64,000 bases of DNA from JAFNAG01 sp050011535 (lineage in GTDB: Bacteria > Acidobacteriota > UBA6911), in contig JBEKIX010000005.1 of assembly GCA_050011535.1 (NCBI GenBank), positions 15,931 to 79,930 on the forward strand. Direction: 5' to 3'. Both the position numbers and the translations under genes were made by a program. Within the stretch, counting starts at the first letter, position 1, and each line of letters opens with the position of its first letter. Shown here piece after piece: positions 26,946 through 35,304 of this stretch. Under the pieces are notes generated by a model. It did not search any database. It worked only from the letters and a program-made list of their open reading frames with translations, and had not been told where the DNA came from.

Positions 26946-27243
26946 GCCCTTACCTCCCTAAAGTTGTTGCATACGCTCAACATTTTACGTGAAACTCCAG
27001 GGGTAGTTCCAAACTTAATTAGAGGCGCGGCGATTCAGACAGTGACGAGCCCCCCAAAGCGAGGACCCGTCCACAGCCCAAAGTGTGAGCCCCATAAGCG
27101 CTAACTTAAACCACTTCCCCCACGTGGACCTGGACATGGACCTAGACGTGGACTTGGACGTTCTTGTACGGGAGACATTTTCAAGAACACCTGGTCACGC
27201 ATATGAGCCTTCTTAGCATATATGTATCTGTATGCATGCAACG

Positions 27244-27266
27244 TGATACAATGCTATCAGGAGGTG
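27244..27266 (+). promoter_or_regulatory. Promoter and ribosome binding site of the toxin-antitoxin operon
   Basis: An extended -10 (TGATACAAT, 27244-27252) is followed by AGGAGGTG (27259-27266), 4 bases before the antitoxin ATG. The very short leader and the TATGCATGCA palindrome at 27230-27239 would suit autoregulation by the ribbon-helix-helix antitoxin (inferred). Confidence 0.5.
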
Positions 27267-27270
27267 ACGT

Positions 27271-27489
27271 ATGGGTACAGCAATATCGGTGAGGCTTCCC
27301 AAAGAGCTGGCGGAGCAGCTTGACCACATCGCCAAAGAAACCGAGAGGCCGCGTTCGTACATCCTTCAAAAGGCTCTCGAATCCTACATTGAAGACTATT
27401 CCGATCTTCAAATAGCCCTCGACCGTCTTCTTGATAAAACGGATCCGGTGGTTTCCAGTAAAGAACTGAGGAAGTCTCTTGGCTTATAA
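27271..27489 (+). CDS. Ribbon-helix-helix antitoxin
   Basis: 72-residue protein. Residues 4-45 (AISVRLPKELAEQLDHIAKE, then RPRSYILQKALESYIED) form the strand-helix-helix DNA-binding fold of CopG/RelB-type antitoxins. The tail (VVSSKELRKSLGL) would be the toxin-wrapping segment. It starts 4 bases after a near-perfect ribosome binding site. Its 3' end overlaps the toxin gene by 11 bases. It binds and neutralises the RelE-like partner and probably represses its own promoter. Confidence 0.88.
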   Translation: MGTAISVRLPKELAEQLDHIAKETERPRSYILQKALESYIEDYSDLQIALDRLLDKTDPVVSSKELRKSLGL

Positions 27490-27739
27490 TATTGTTTATA
27501 AGACATCCGTCGAGCGCGACCTCAAGAGTCTCTCAAAGGTAGAAGCCGCAAAAATCCTCGCTAAGATCGAAGGCGGACTCGCCAGGAAGCCAGAAACATC
27601 TCCGGTACTCAAAGGACGCTTCATTGGCCTCCGCAAATATCGCGTCGGCGATTATCGGGTGATTTATGCCATACTCGGTGACGATGTTTTGATTCTCAGG
27701 ATTGGTCACCGGTGCGAAGTTTATCGGCGCAAGATCTGA
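27479..27739 (+). CDS. RelE/ParE-superfamily toxin
   Basis: 86 residues with TTG start inside the antitoxin gene. The RelE-fold pattern is clear: YKTSVERDLKSLSKVEAAKI, then LKGRFIGLRKYRVGDYRVIY and ILRIGHRCEVYRRK. The basic and aromatic residues of the C-terminal strands (R-x-G-D-Y-R, H-R-x-x-V-Y) match mRNA-interferase members of the family. It should block growth when the antitoxin is degraded. Nothing looks truncated, so the pair is probably functional. Confidence 0.88.
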   Translation: MAYNIVYKTSVERDLKSLSKVEAAKILAKIEGGLARKPETSPVLKGRFIGLRKYRVGDYRVIYAILGDDVLILRIGHRCEVYRRKI

Positions 27740-27884
27740 CAATCGCGGTCCAGCGAGAGCGCGCCGCCTGAAGCAGGATCACATCCAAGTCGAAGTCCAC
27801 GTGCCGTAGCAATCTTATGTTAGCACTCGTGGGGCTCGTGCCCTGTCGCCGTGTTATGCTTGTCCTGGACCCTCGAGTGACGAC

Positions 27885-29243
27885 ATGCGTGAAAAGATTG
27901 CCGGTTATCTTGCGAAGGCAGGTCGGCCACTTTCTGCTGAAGAGATTCTGCGCGACGTACTGAACATTCACTCTCCCAACTCCTTCGCAGCCGACAAAGT
28001 TCTGAGAGGCATCCTGAAACACGATGAGCGGTTTCAGGAGAGGCACGGCCTCTGGCACTTTAAGGCTCTACCGCCCGCCGGCCCGCTTGAAACCGCTGTG
28101 CTCTTCCTCCAATGGACTGTGACGCATCCTCGTTTTTATCGGGGGGCACTTCATCTCCCCGGAACCGGCACATCCTGCGAATTTCAATTCCAGGGCGACG
28201 CGGCGGTTTCAAACCGGGAAGCTCTCCGTGCGGCGCGCAGGGAAGCGCAAGACCATTTACTGTTGGTCTGGAGCGTGCGCGAACTTCAGATCTGGAACCG
28301 GCTCTTGCGATCCGTGGGCATTTCGGAGTGGGATGGAGGGTCCCTGAAATTGAGCGCGCTTGCCGGGCGCGCCCTTCCGCGGAGATCGCGGCCCCGCCAC
28401 CCTGAAGACCTGGCCTCCACTTTGAATCTGCCTCCGCCGGACACCGAACAGCCTGCCTCGATGGCTCGATTCCTCGCTAGCGCGTTCGAAGGCCTGGTTG
28501 ATCTGGTCCCAATCAATCGCCGCCACAGTCCGGAAGAGATAGAGCGTTGGATCGAAGAAGCGGTGGTCAAGGTCGATTTCAGCAGGTTTGCATTCGGCCG
28601 CGACCTGCTCACGCGCGTCCCGGCGTTACCCGGCGTCTACCTGATGAGAGACCGGGCTGGCGAGGTGATTTACGTTGGCAAGGCCGGAAACCTGCGGCGG
28701 CGGTTGCGATCTTACTTTGCGCCGCGAGCACTCGAAGATGCCAAAGTGGCAAGAATCCACAGCCAGCTCTATTCCCTTGAATTTCAAACCTGCGCGACAG
28801 AAGTAGAAGCGCTCCTTCTGGAGATGCGCCTGATCAGGGACTTTCACCCCGCCATCAATCTTCAGACAGAAGTCCACGAGCAGCCGGGCCGCTATGGCCG
28901 CGGGCGCAATCTGCTGCTTCTGGTCCCTGTCGGTGATGCTGCCAAGATCTACTTTCTGAAGAACGGTGCGTTCGTCGCCGAGCAATCTGTGCCGCTCGGC
29001 GGCGCTCCCTCCAAAAAACTGGGCGCAAAAATACGAAGCCTGTACTTCAGAACCCGGCGGAGCGAACCTGAAGGAATCGACGAACGGGAAAATGAAATCG
29101 TGGCACGTTGGATCTCCAAAAACAGAAGGCGCCTGAACTTTCTTGATGTGGATGGGGCCGGCACGTGCGAGTCGGTACTGAGGCAGCTCGGAGCATATTT
29201 CAAAGATCCGGACAGGCTGACCCGCAAAGTCTATTACCGCTGA
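27885..29243 (+). CDS. GIY-YIG nuclease-domain protein with N-terminal winged helix
   Basis: 452 residues. Residues 1-60 look like a winged-helix (HARE-HTH/RNAP-delta-like) domain: GRPLSAEEILRDVLNIHSPN and GILKHDERFQERHGLWHF. Residues 65-210 resemble the second half of a DEDDh exonuclease but show no acidic catalytic set. Residues 245-330 are a UvrC-type GIY-YIG domain: PGVYLMRDRAGEVIYVGKAG, LRRRLRSYF and TEVEALLLEMRLIRDFHPAIN, with the catalytic Arg and Glu present. The C-terminal 120 residues are unassigned. The UvrBC-binding and HhH domains of UvrC are absent, so this is a UvrC/Cho-like relative, not UvrC. Confidence 0.78.
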   Translation: MREKIAGYLAKAGRPLSAEEILRDVLNIHSPNSFAADKVLRGILKHDERFQERHGLWHFKALPPAGPLETAVLFLQWTVTHPRFYRGALHLPGTGTSCEFQFQGDAAVSNREALRAARREAQDHLLLVWSVRELQIWNRLLRSVGISEWDGGSLKLSALAGRALPRRSRPRHPEDLASTLNLPPPDTEQPASMARFLASAFEGLVDLVPINRRHSPEEIERWIEEAVVKVDFSRFAFGRDLLTRVPALPGVYLMRDRAGEVIYVGKAGNLRRRLRSYFAPRALEDAKVARIHSQLYSLEFQTCATEVEALLLEMRLIRDFHPAINLQTEVHEQPGRYGRGRNLLLLVPVGDAAKIYFLKNGAFVAEQSVPLGGAPSKKLGAKIRSLYFRTRRSEPEGIDERENEIVARWISKNRRRLNFLDVDGAGTCESVLRQLGAYFKDPDRLTRKVYYR

Positions 29244-29376
29244 AACCGTGGAAAACGCCTTGCCCCTTTTTCTTCACGATGATATTTGGGCTACATCGCG
29301 GTAGAATCGGTCGGCAGGCTCGAATGGCCCGTGGTTATCGAGCTACGGCACCCAACCTATAATGCGGAGGAAGAAG

Positions 29377-30357
29377 ATGGAAGAACTGCTGGGTCACCAA
29401 TTCGTGGGAGTTGTGGAAAAGGCGGCCATGGCCTGCGCGCGCACCATGGGACTCGGAGACCGGAACTACTCCGACAAGGTGGCGGTGGAAGCCATGCGCG
29501 AGGCGATGTTGAGCCTCCCCATTGACGGCACGATTGTCATCGGGGAAGGCGAACGCGACGAGGCCCCGATGTTGTACATCGGCGAGAAAGTGGGCCGGGG
29601 TCCCGGAGATGCCGAGCACGAGCATGCAGTCGTGGACATCGCCGTTGATCCCCTGGAAGGCACGAATTTGTGCGCCACCGGAACGAACAATGCCATCGCG
29701 GTCCTGGCGGCCTCGGAAAAGGGCGGGCTGTTGAACGCGCCCGATTGCTACATGAATAAGATCATCGTTGGCCCATCCAGCCGGGGCGCGATCGATATCG
29801 ACGCTCCCGTAAAAGACAATCTGAAGGCCATTGCCAAACGTCTCGAACGCGACGTCGAGGATCTCGTGGTGGTCGTGTTGGACCGTCCCCGGCATCAGGA
29901 TCTGATTCGCGACATTCGCCAGGCGGGCGCGCGCATCCGCCTGATCGGAGACGGCGACCTTTCAGCGGGAATCTCGGCGGCCGTCGTCGGCACTGGTGTG
30001 CACGCGGTAATGGGCATCGGCGGCGCCCCCGAAGGCGTGCTCGCGGCCGCGGCGCTGCGCTGCCTGCACGGGGAGATGCAGGCACGGCTGGTTCCCGCCA
30101 AACCGGATCACGAGAGGCGCCTTAAAGAAATGGGGATCGACGACTTGAAGCGGGTCTATCAGACGGAAGATCTCGCTCCCGGCAGAAGGATGATTTTCGC
30201 TGCCTGCGGGGTAACCGACGGCGCCCTGCTCAAGGGCGTGCGTTTCTTCGGCGGAGGTGCGCGCACACACACGCTGACCATGACCCTCGAGTCGCGGAAA
30301 ATCCGATTTATCGACGCGGTGCATCTGGAGCATCATGGCGTAAAGGTGCAATTCTAA
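29377..30357 (+). CDS. glpX: Fructose-1,6-bisphosphatase, class II
   Basis: Gluconeogenic phosphatase of 326 residues from the ATG at 29377, chosen because GGAGGA sits just upstream. An ATG 15 bases earlier overlaps that site. Metal and substrate motifs are GTIVIGEGERDEAPMLYIG (about 45-65) and IAVDPLEGTNLCATG (about 88-102). LIGDGDLSAGISAAV and GIGGAPEGVLAAAALRCLHG follow. The last 50 bases overlap the convergent radical SAM gene. The 118-base gap before it shows no clear regulatory site. Confidence 0.95.
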   Translation: MEELLGHQFVGVVEKAAMACARTMGLGDRNYSDKVAVEAMREAMLSLPIDGTIVIGEGERDEAPMLYIGEKVGRGPGDAEHEHAVVDIAVDPLEGTNLCATGTNNAIAVLAASEKGGLLNAPDCYMNKIIVGPSSRGAIDIDAPVKDNLKAIAKRLERDVEDLVVVVLDRPRHQDLIRDIRQAGARIRLIGDGDLSAGISAAVVGTGVHAVMGIGGAPEGVLAAAALRCLHGEMQARLVPAKPDHERRLKEMGIDDLKRVYQTEDLAPGRRMIFAACGVTDGALLKGVRFFGGGARTHTLTMTLESRKIRFIDAVHLEHHGVKVQF

Positions 30358-31783
30358 AGGCGCGCTTCCAAGCGGCGAAGTTGCCGCCTGCACGCCATGC
30401 GTCGAGCGCTGCCATACCCGCGTCTTCTCCTCCTTGCGCGAGCATGTACTCGACCCAGGCCCAGCGCGCGGAGGTGGGGCGGATCTCGACTTTGTCTTTC
30501 AAACAGGCTCGCAACCTTGCCAGCTTATTTTCCAGCGAGGAAATGGGCTCGAAAGGGGCTCCATCCAGAGGCGTGTTGCGCTTGGCCACAAAGGGGGAGA
30601 TCGCCAGGGACACAGGCGTTATGCGCGCCAGCTCCATACAAAAGCGCGCGAGTTCGTCGATGTCCGCCAGCGTTTCATCCGGCAGTCCGATCATTTCGTA
30701 GAGCTTCAATTGCTCATATTTGTATTTGTGCGCCAGTTCCGCCGCCCGGATCAGATGCCCCTCGTTCGTCCGGCGCTGCACCGCATTCCGCAGGCGTTGT
30801 GAGGCGCCGTCGGAAGCAGTCGTCAAGGTCCGGTATCCGCCCGAGCGCAGCAACTCGACAAGTTCGTCATTCAGGCGATCCGCGCGCAGGCTCGATATGC
30901 CGATCTCCCGCCCACTTTCCACGATTGCCCGCACGACGTCCTTGATTCTCGGATGGTCGGTCACGGCCGCGCCTACCAGTCCGACGCGCCGTGCAACATC
31001 CGGAACCAGGGACAGCACCTTTTCAGGCGGCACAAGACGCATGCCGCCGTTGGTCGTGCGCCGCATGACACAGTAGGTGCAGCCGCGAGAACAACCGCGC
31101 TCGGGCTCGATCAAGAACATCGATCTCAAGACCGTGTTTCGGGTGAGGATCTGCGAGCGCGCCGGCAGACGGTCGTCGCCCGCCTTGGCAATCGCCGACA
31201 AGCCGGGGGTCTGCCCGGGCACGAAGGATGACGGCAGCGAGGCAAAGTGGCGGAGCAGATCCTCACGATCGCCGCTCGCGGCCGCGTCCAGAAAGGCGTG
31301 GATCAACTCCTCCCCTTCGCCCAAGAGAATCAAATCGACGAACGGCGCCAGAGGCAGCGGATTCGAAAACGTCAGCGGTCCGCCTGCTATCACCAACGGG
31401 TGCCGGCTGCCACGATCCGCGCGCAGCGGCGGTATTCTGCAAAGATCCAGCATCTCCAGAAGGCCGGCGATCTCCAGTTCGTAGGAAACCGAGAAAGCAA
31501 TGACAGGAAAGCTGCCCAGCGGAGTCTCGGTCTCGTAAGTAAATACCGGCAATCGCAATTGCCGGTGCGCTTTCGCATCGTCGGGCAAAAAGGCGCGCTC
31601 CGCGGCGGCGCCCGGATGCAGATGGATTTCGCGGTAGATGGTTTGAAACCCGAGCGAACTCATTCCAATCGAGTATTGGCTCGGATAGCAGAGCGCGATT
31701 CGGAGCGGCGCATGGACGCGAAGCGCCCCCAGTTCCTCGTTCGCGCGCGCTCTCACCTGAGAGATGATTTCCCAGGAATTCAT
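30308..31783 (-). CDS. Radical SAM protein with N-terminal B12-binding-like domain
   Basis: About 491 residues from the ATG at 31783. The N-terminal half (about 25-200) has a cobalamin-binding-like fold (RIALCYPSQYSIGMSSLGFQ, VIAGGPLTFSNPLPLAPFVD, ILLGEGEELI). A radical SAM core follows with Cys-x3-Cys-x2-Cys in RGCSRGCTYCVMRR (about 231-238) for a 4Fe-4S cluster. It belongs to the poorly characterised radical SAM proteins of bacterial anaerobes and acidobacteria. The reaction is unknown. Its 3' end overlaps glpX and its start lies 20 bases past the queE stop. Confidence 0.85.
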   Translation of the reverse strand: MNSWEIISQVRARANEELGALRVHAPLRIALCYPSQYSIGMSSLGFQTIYREIHLHPGAAAERAFLPDDAKAHRQLRLPVFTYETETPLGSFPVIAFSVSYELEIAGLLEMLDLCRIPPLRADRGSRHPLVIAGGPLTFSNPLPLAPFVDLILLGEGEELIHAFLDAAASGDREDLLRHFASLPSSFVPGQTPGLSAIAKAGDDRLPARSQILTRNTVLRSMFLIEPERGCSRGCTYCVMRRTTNGGMRLVPPEKVLSLVPDVARRVGLVGAAVTDHPRIKDVVRAIVESGREIGISSLRADRLNDELVELLRSGGYRTLTTASDGASQRLRNAVQRRTNEGHLIRAAELAHKYKYEQLKLYEMIGLPDETLADIDELARFCMELARITPVSLAISPFVAKRNTPLDGAPFEPISSLENKLARLRACLKDKVEIRPTSARWAWVEYMLAQGGEDAGMAALDAWRAGGNFAAWKRAFRIAPLRHDAPDAPRR

Positions 31784-31803
31784 GGCTGCCTGCCGCCGGA
31801 CAC

Positions 31804-32442
31804 TCAGACTCCGCGTAAGACGCCTGGCCAGATGATCTTGTGCAGCTGCACCTGCATGCGCACCCGGAGCCCGCAATCCATGACCCAGCGAGCAAGGTCC
31901 GAATAAGGAAGCACGTTGTAAACCGGAGAGAAGAGCACGACCCCGACCCGCGAGGGCAAGTCGTGCTGGACGATAACCTCAAGGGCCCAGTCAAAATCGG
32001 CCCGGCCCCCGACTACAAACTTGACTTCGTCATTCGGAGTCAAATGCTCGATGTTTTTGTAATCGTTGTGTTCGTGCATGCCGCTGGATGGGCACTTCAG
32101 GTCCATGATTTTGTGCACGCGCCGGTCCACACCCTCCAGCGGGACCTGCCCTCCCGTTTCCACGCACACGGTGTATCCGGTGTCGAGCAGCCCTTGAAAA
32201 AGGCGGTGGACTTCCGGATGGAGCATCGGCTCTCCGCCGGTCACAAGGACAAGCCGCGCAGGATAAGCGGAAACCGTCGCAAGGATTTCTGTTTGCGACA
32301 TCTCCTTCCCTTCGGAGAAGGCATACTCCGTGTCACAGTAGGAGCATCGCAAATTGCAGGCAGTCAGGCGGATAAAGGCGCTTGGCCATCCGGCAAAACT
32401 CGACTCACCCTGGATACTGTAATAAATCTCATTCACTTTCAT
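31804..32442 (-). CDS. queE: 7-carboxy-7-deazaguanine synthase
   Basis: Radical SAM enzyme of queuosine/deazaguanine biosynthesis, 212 residues. The N-terminus VNEIYYSIQGESSFAGWPSA is characteristic. The cluster cysteines are C29, C33 and C36 (ACNLRCSYCDTEYAF), and LVLVTGGEPMLH (about 64-75) is the SAM-binding GGE motif. No other queuosine genes are in the window. Queuosine precursor synthesis and deazaguanine DNA modification both use this enzyme; context does not discriminate. Confidence 0.93.
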   Translation of the reverse strand: MKVNEIYYSIQGESSFAGWPSAFIRLTACNLRCSYCDTEYAFSEGKEMSQTEILATVSAYPARLVLVTGGEPMLHPEVHRLFQGLLDTGYTVCVETGGQVPLEGVDRRVHKIMDLKCPSSGMHEHNDYKNIEHLTPNDEVKFVVGGRADFDWALEVIVQHDLPSRVGVVLFSPVYNVLPYSDLARWVMDCGLRVRMQVQLHKIIWPGVLRGV

Positions 32443-32517
32443 GGCCAGAACTCATTCTATCAAGTGCAGGTTGCCTCGGATAGGTCCGCATGGGGTTTGC
32501 GCGGCGGGCTTAATGTG

Positions 32518-32544
32518 CGAAATTGGTGACAGTCACCAATTTCG
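32518..32544. repeat. Palindrome forming the 3' end of the PP2C gene
   Basis: Two 13-base arms (32518-32530 and 32532-32544) mirror each other perfectly around one A, with core AATTGGTGAC. The minus-strand phosphatase stop codon (32533-32535) and its last residues are encoded inside the palindrome. Confidence 0.85.
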
Positions 32545-33279
32545 GAGTTCATCCGGTTCCAGCTTGATGACGACAGCCGTAATATTGTCCGGCCCGCCTT
32601 CCTCATTTGCAGCTGCCACCAGAAAATCAGCAATTTCACGAGGTGTCTTTTGCGGATCGGAGAGCGCCTTGCAGATACGTTCCTCCGGGACAGTATCCGT
32701 CAGACCGTCGGAGCACAGGAGATAAATGTCCCCGGCGAGCGCCTCTCCTTCCAGAACATCGATGTCTACCTGCGGATGAGATCCGATCGAGCGCGTGATC
32801 AGGTTCTTTTGCGGATGTCGGATCAGCTCCGACTTTTGCATCATGCCGTTTTCATAAAGGGGCCAGACCAGCGAGTGGTCGCGGGTAAGCTGATCGAGAA
32901 TGCCGCTGCGGAGCCTGTAGGCGCGCGAGTCGCCCGCATGGGCGATGCAATACTGGCGGCCGCGAAACAGCAGGGCGGTCAGTGTGCTGCCCATGCCGGC
33001 CAGGGCATGATTCTCTCGTTGCGCATCAAAAACGCGGGCGTTTGCTTGCAGCGCCCCCAGCCGCAGAACGTCCGCGAGTCTGCCATGGTCTTCCGCGTGG
33101 GTCTTAATCCAGTCGTCAACGGACGATGCAGTCAGCTGGCTGGCGATTTCACCGGCTGCGTGTCCTCCCATTCCATCCGCCACCAGGAAGAGCCCAGTCT
33201 CTCCGTTTTCCACGTAAGAGTCTTCGTTGGAGGTTCTGACTCGTCCCTGGTTGGTCTGGCTACCATGCAAGATCTGCAA
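32533..33279 (-). CDS. PP2C-family Ser/Thr protein phosphatase
   Basis: Cytosolic Mg/Mn-dependent phosphatase, 248 residues, of the PrpC/Stp1 type. Metal-binding motifs are present: LVADGMGGHAAGEIAS (about 33-48), IAHAGDSRAYRLR (about 112-124), LLCSDGLTDTVPE (about 180-192) and GGPDNITAVVI near the C-terminus. The only workable start is the TTG at 33279, because an in-frame stop lies two codons upstream. No partner kinase is encoded in the window. The stop codon falls in a palindrome. Confidence 0.92.
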   Translation of the reverse strand: MQILHGSQTNQGRVRTSNEDSYVENGETGLFLVADGMGGHAAGEIASQLTASSVDDWIKTHAEDHGRLADVLRLGALQANARVFDAQRENHALAGMGSTLTALLFRGRQYCIAHAGDSRAYRLRSGILDQLTRDHSLVWPLYENGMMQKSELIRHPQKNLITRSIGSHPQVDIDVLEGEALAGDIYLLCSDGLTDTVPEERICKALSDPQKTPREIADFLVAAANEEGGPDNITAVVIKLEPDELRNW

Positions 33280-33467
33280 TTCTCACCTATCCCGCTTTGT
33301 GACGTTTTCAAAACAGATTTTATAGCACGCGCATGCTGTTAGCTTCAAGGTGCGCCGATAAGGGTCAAATCAGACGCTGGCGGTCCATGGTCTGGAGTCT
33401 CTGTGTTATCATTGGGGGTTGTACGGATTTCACGGCGCCAGTTTGCCGCCAATGAAGGCCAAATTAT

Positions 33468-35252
33468 ATGAAGCCCGGGCATGCTCAAATCAAATCGATT
33501 CTGCTTACGGTCTGCGTGCTTGCGTGGAGCGCCGGCGCCGTGTTTGCCGGCGTCAGCCGCATCATCCAGGAACGTTACCGCGGCAATTATGAAAACAAAG
33601 CCCTCTACCTGAAGATACCGATCATCTCGGACAAACAGTACGTGTACATCACCGGCCAGAGTTTTCGGAATGACCAGGGGCTTGCGGGGGCTACACCGCG
33701 TTTCAAGGTGGGAGAACAGGTGCGCGTGCTTGGCCTCGACTTTGGGGGAGACGAGATCAAGTTCAAGCTCGGCGCCATCACGGGCACCGCGATTGCGGGC
33801 ACCACTGTTATCGAACTGGTTTACAAGTTCGACGCCCCTCTGCAGGACAGTTTCCCCAACAGCGGTGTTTTCGACAAGGCTCTTGCGGCGACCTTCACCG
33901 AGGGTTTGAAGTACACCGAGCTGGATGACGCAAAGCGAAATTACGTGGAGCAGGAATTCGAGCGCATTTCGCGCGAGATCGCAACCGCATCCGGCACCGA
34001 TCGGGACACGGTCTTGAAGTACGTGGCGCCGCAGCTGCCCGCCTACCAGGACGCAATGCGGGAAATCACGAATCTCCAGAATCGAAACCAGGATCTCAGC
34101 CGGCAAGTCACTCAATCGCAAGGCGAGAATCGCAAGCTCGAATCTGATTCGAAGAGCCAGCAGGCCGAGATCACCCGACTGCGTAACCAGGCATCGAGCC
34201 TGCAGGAGAAGATGGACAACTCCTCCTCCCAGCTTCAGAGACTGAGCGATGACCTGCGCAGCGCCCGCGGAGTTTCGCAGAGTTACCAGCGGGAATTGGC
34301 GAACCTGGAACACTCTCTGAAGATCAAAATCGATCCCAACCGGGACCTTGCGTCGCAGATCGCCGAGCTGGGACAAGTGATGCAGAAAATACAGAAGGAC
34401 AACGACGACCTCCAGAACGAGAATGGATCCCTGCATTCCAACCTCGACAAAGAACAATCAGACAACGCCAAGCTGTCGGGAGAGAATCAGGACCTCAAGA
34501 ATTCGGTCCGGCAGAAGGACGACACCATCAAGACCCTCACTTCGAAGGAGGATTCCCTCGCACGCCAGTATTTCATGCTCAAACAGACCAAGGAGAACCT
34601 GGAAAACGTCACGCTTTCGATCGCCAATTTGAACACGCGCCTTGTGGAGGAAAAGACCGACGGAGGCGTCCAGTCCGGCACCATCAATGCCTATCTGGGA
34701 GACACCCTGATCGGTTCATTCGGATGGCGGCTTCCGGAGCGCTTGAACTCCAGCCAGGAGAAAGAGGGGGACGCATATTTTTCGACGGAATCGATCGATT
34801 ATGTGCGCATAACTCCAGAGGAGCGTCACATTTTGCAGTCGTTGGGCGAACCCCTCAAGCTGCATGTGAGCCTCGTGTCCCGTTCTGACTCTATGGAAGT
34901 GAAGCCGGAAAAGGAAGATGCGGTGCAGCAGGTCGGAGAGCGCGACAGGGCCACGTGGCGCTGGCAGATCGCCAACCGCGGAGGGCGGGACACTCATCTG
35001 TTGCTGGCGGTGCAGCTGGTTAACAAGAACGGTGACGGCATTCCCCTGATTCAGGCCGAGCAGCTCATTTCCACGTCGAATCTGGTGCGCCAGATCCGAA
35101 ACTACCTGCAGCCGATTCCGCTGCTCTTCGGCGCCGTGCTCGGTTCTCTGCTGGCATGCATTACCGGTCTTTTCAAACGTGTCCGGCACGGCGGTCCGGT
35201 ACGACGGGAACCCCTGGCGAAGACGCCCTACGCGGGGCCGAAACAGCTCTAA
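33468..35252 (+). CDS. Membrane-anchored coiled-coil envelope protein
   Basis: 594 residues, not matched to a named family. A signal peptide (about 1-27, ending GAVFAG) and a globular part (about 30-185) are followed by a long heptad-rich coiled coil (about 190-395; Q/E/N/K-rich with LQ and NQ repeats). A beta-rich domain (about 400-560) containing TWRWQIANRGGRDTHLLLAV precedes a C-terminal membrane segment (about 562-580; LLFGAVLGSLLACITGLF) and a basic tail. Topology is probably periplasmic with a C-terminal inner-membrane anchor. It converges on the PEGA/TPR gene 52 bases away. Confidence 0.65.
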   Translation: MKPGHAQIKSILLTVCVLAWSAGAVFAGVSRIIQERYRGNYENKALYLKIPIISDKQYVYITGQSFRNDQGLAGATPRFKVGEQVRVLGLDFGGDEIKFKLGAITGTAIAGTTVIELVYKFDAPLQDSFPNSGVFDKALAATFTEGLKYTELDDAKRNYVEQEFERISREIATASGTDRDTVLKYVAPQLPAYQDAMREITNLQNRNQDLSRQVTQSQGENRKLESDSKSQQAEITRLRNQASSLQEKMDNSSSQLQRLSDDLRSARGVSQSYQRELANLEHSLKIKIDPNRDLASQIAELGQVMQKIQKDNDDLQNENGSLHSNLDKEQSDNAKLSGENQDLKNSVRQKDDTIKTLTSKEDSLARQYFMLKQTKENLENVTLSIANLNTRLVEEKTDGGVQSGTINAYLGDTLIGSFGWRLPERLNSSQEKEGDAYFSTESIDYVRITPEERHILQSLGEPLKLHVSLVSRSDSMEVKPEKEDAVQQVGERDRATWRWQIANRGGRDTHLLLAVQLVNKNGDGIPLIQAEQLISTSNLVRQIRNYLQPIPLLFGAVLGSLLACITGLFKRVRHGGPVRREPLAKTPYAGPKQL

Positions 35253-35304
35253 AGAACTTGGGTTTCGTGGCAGCGCGCGCCGTTCCCGAGATGCGCCGCG
35301 CGGG

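Larger units (their letters stand above)
27087..27837. mobile_element. Inverted-repeat-bounded unit carrying a toxin-antitoxin pair
   Basis: The left end (27087-27193) begins GAGCCCCATAAGCGCTAAC and continues into TGGACN hexamers. The right end (27783-27837) is its imperfect reverse complement: GAGCCCCA, GCTAAC, TAA and CACGTGGAC match at the same spacing without gaps over about 55 bases. Between them lie only the antitoxin and toxin genes. No transposase or integrase is encoded. The left end is homologous to the empty copy at 22.5 kb. The gene-free gap 26946-27270 is explained by this left end plus about 140 bases of featureless sequence. Confidence 0.6.

Noticed and set aside
27820..27828. 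TTAGCACTC, identical to half of a CIRCE operator
   Set aside because: The second half is missing at the required 9-base spacing, the next gene is not a chaperone gene, and the sequence is part of the inverted-repeat end of the toxin-antitoxin unit.
27783..27837. Possible integron attC site at the toxin-antitoxin cassette
   Set aside because: The GCTAAC motif does not fit the RYYYAAC/GTTRRRY core sites and no integrase is present; terminal inverted repeats explain the sequence better.
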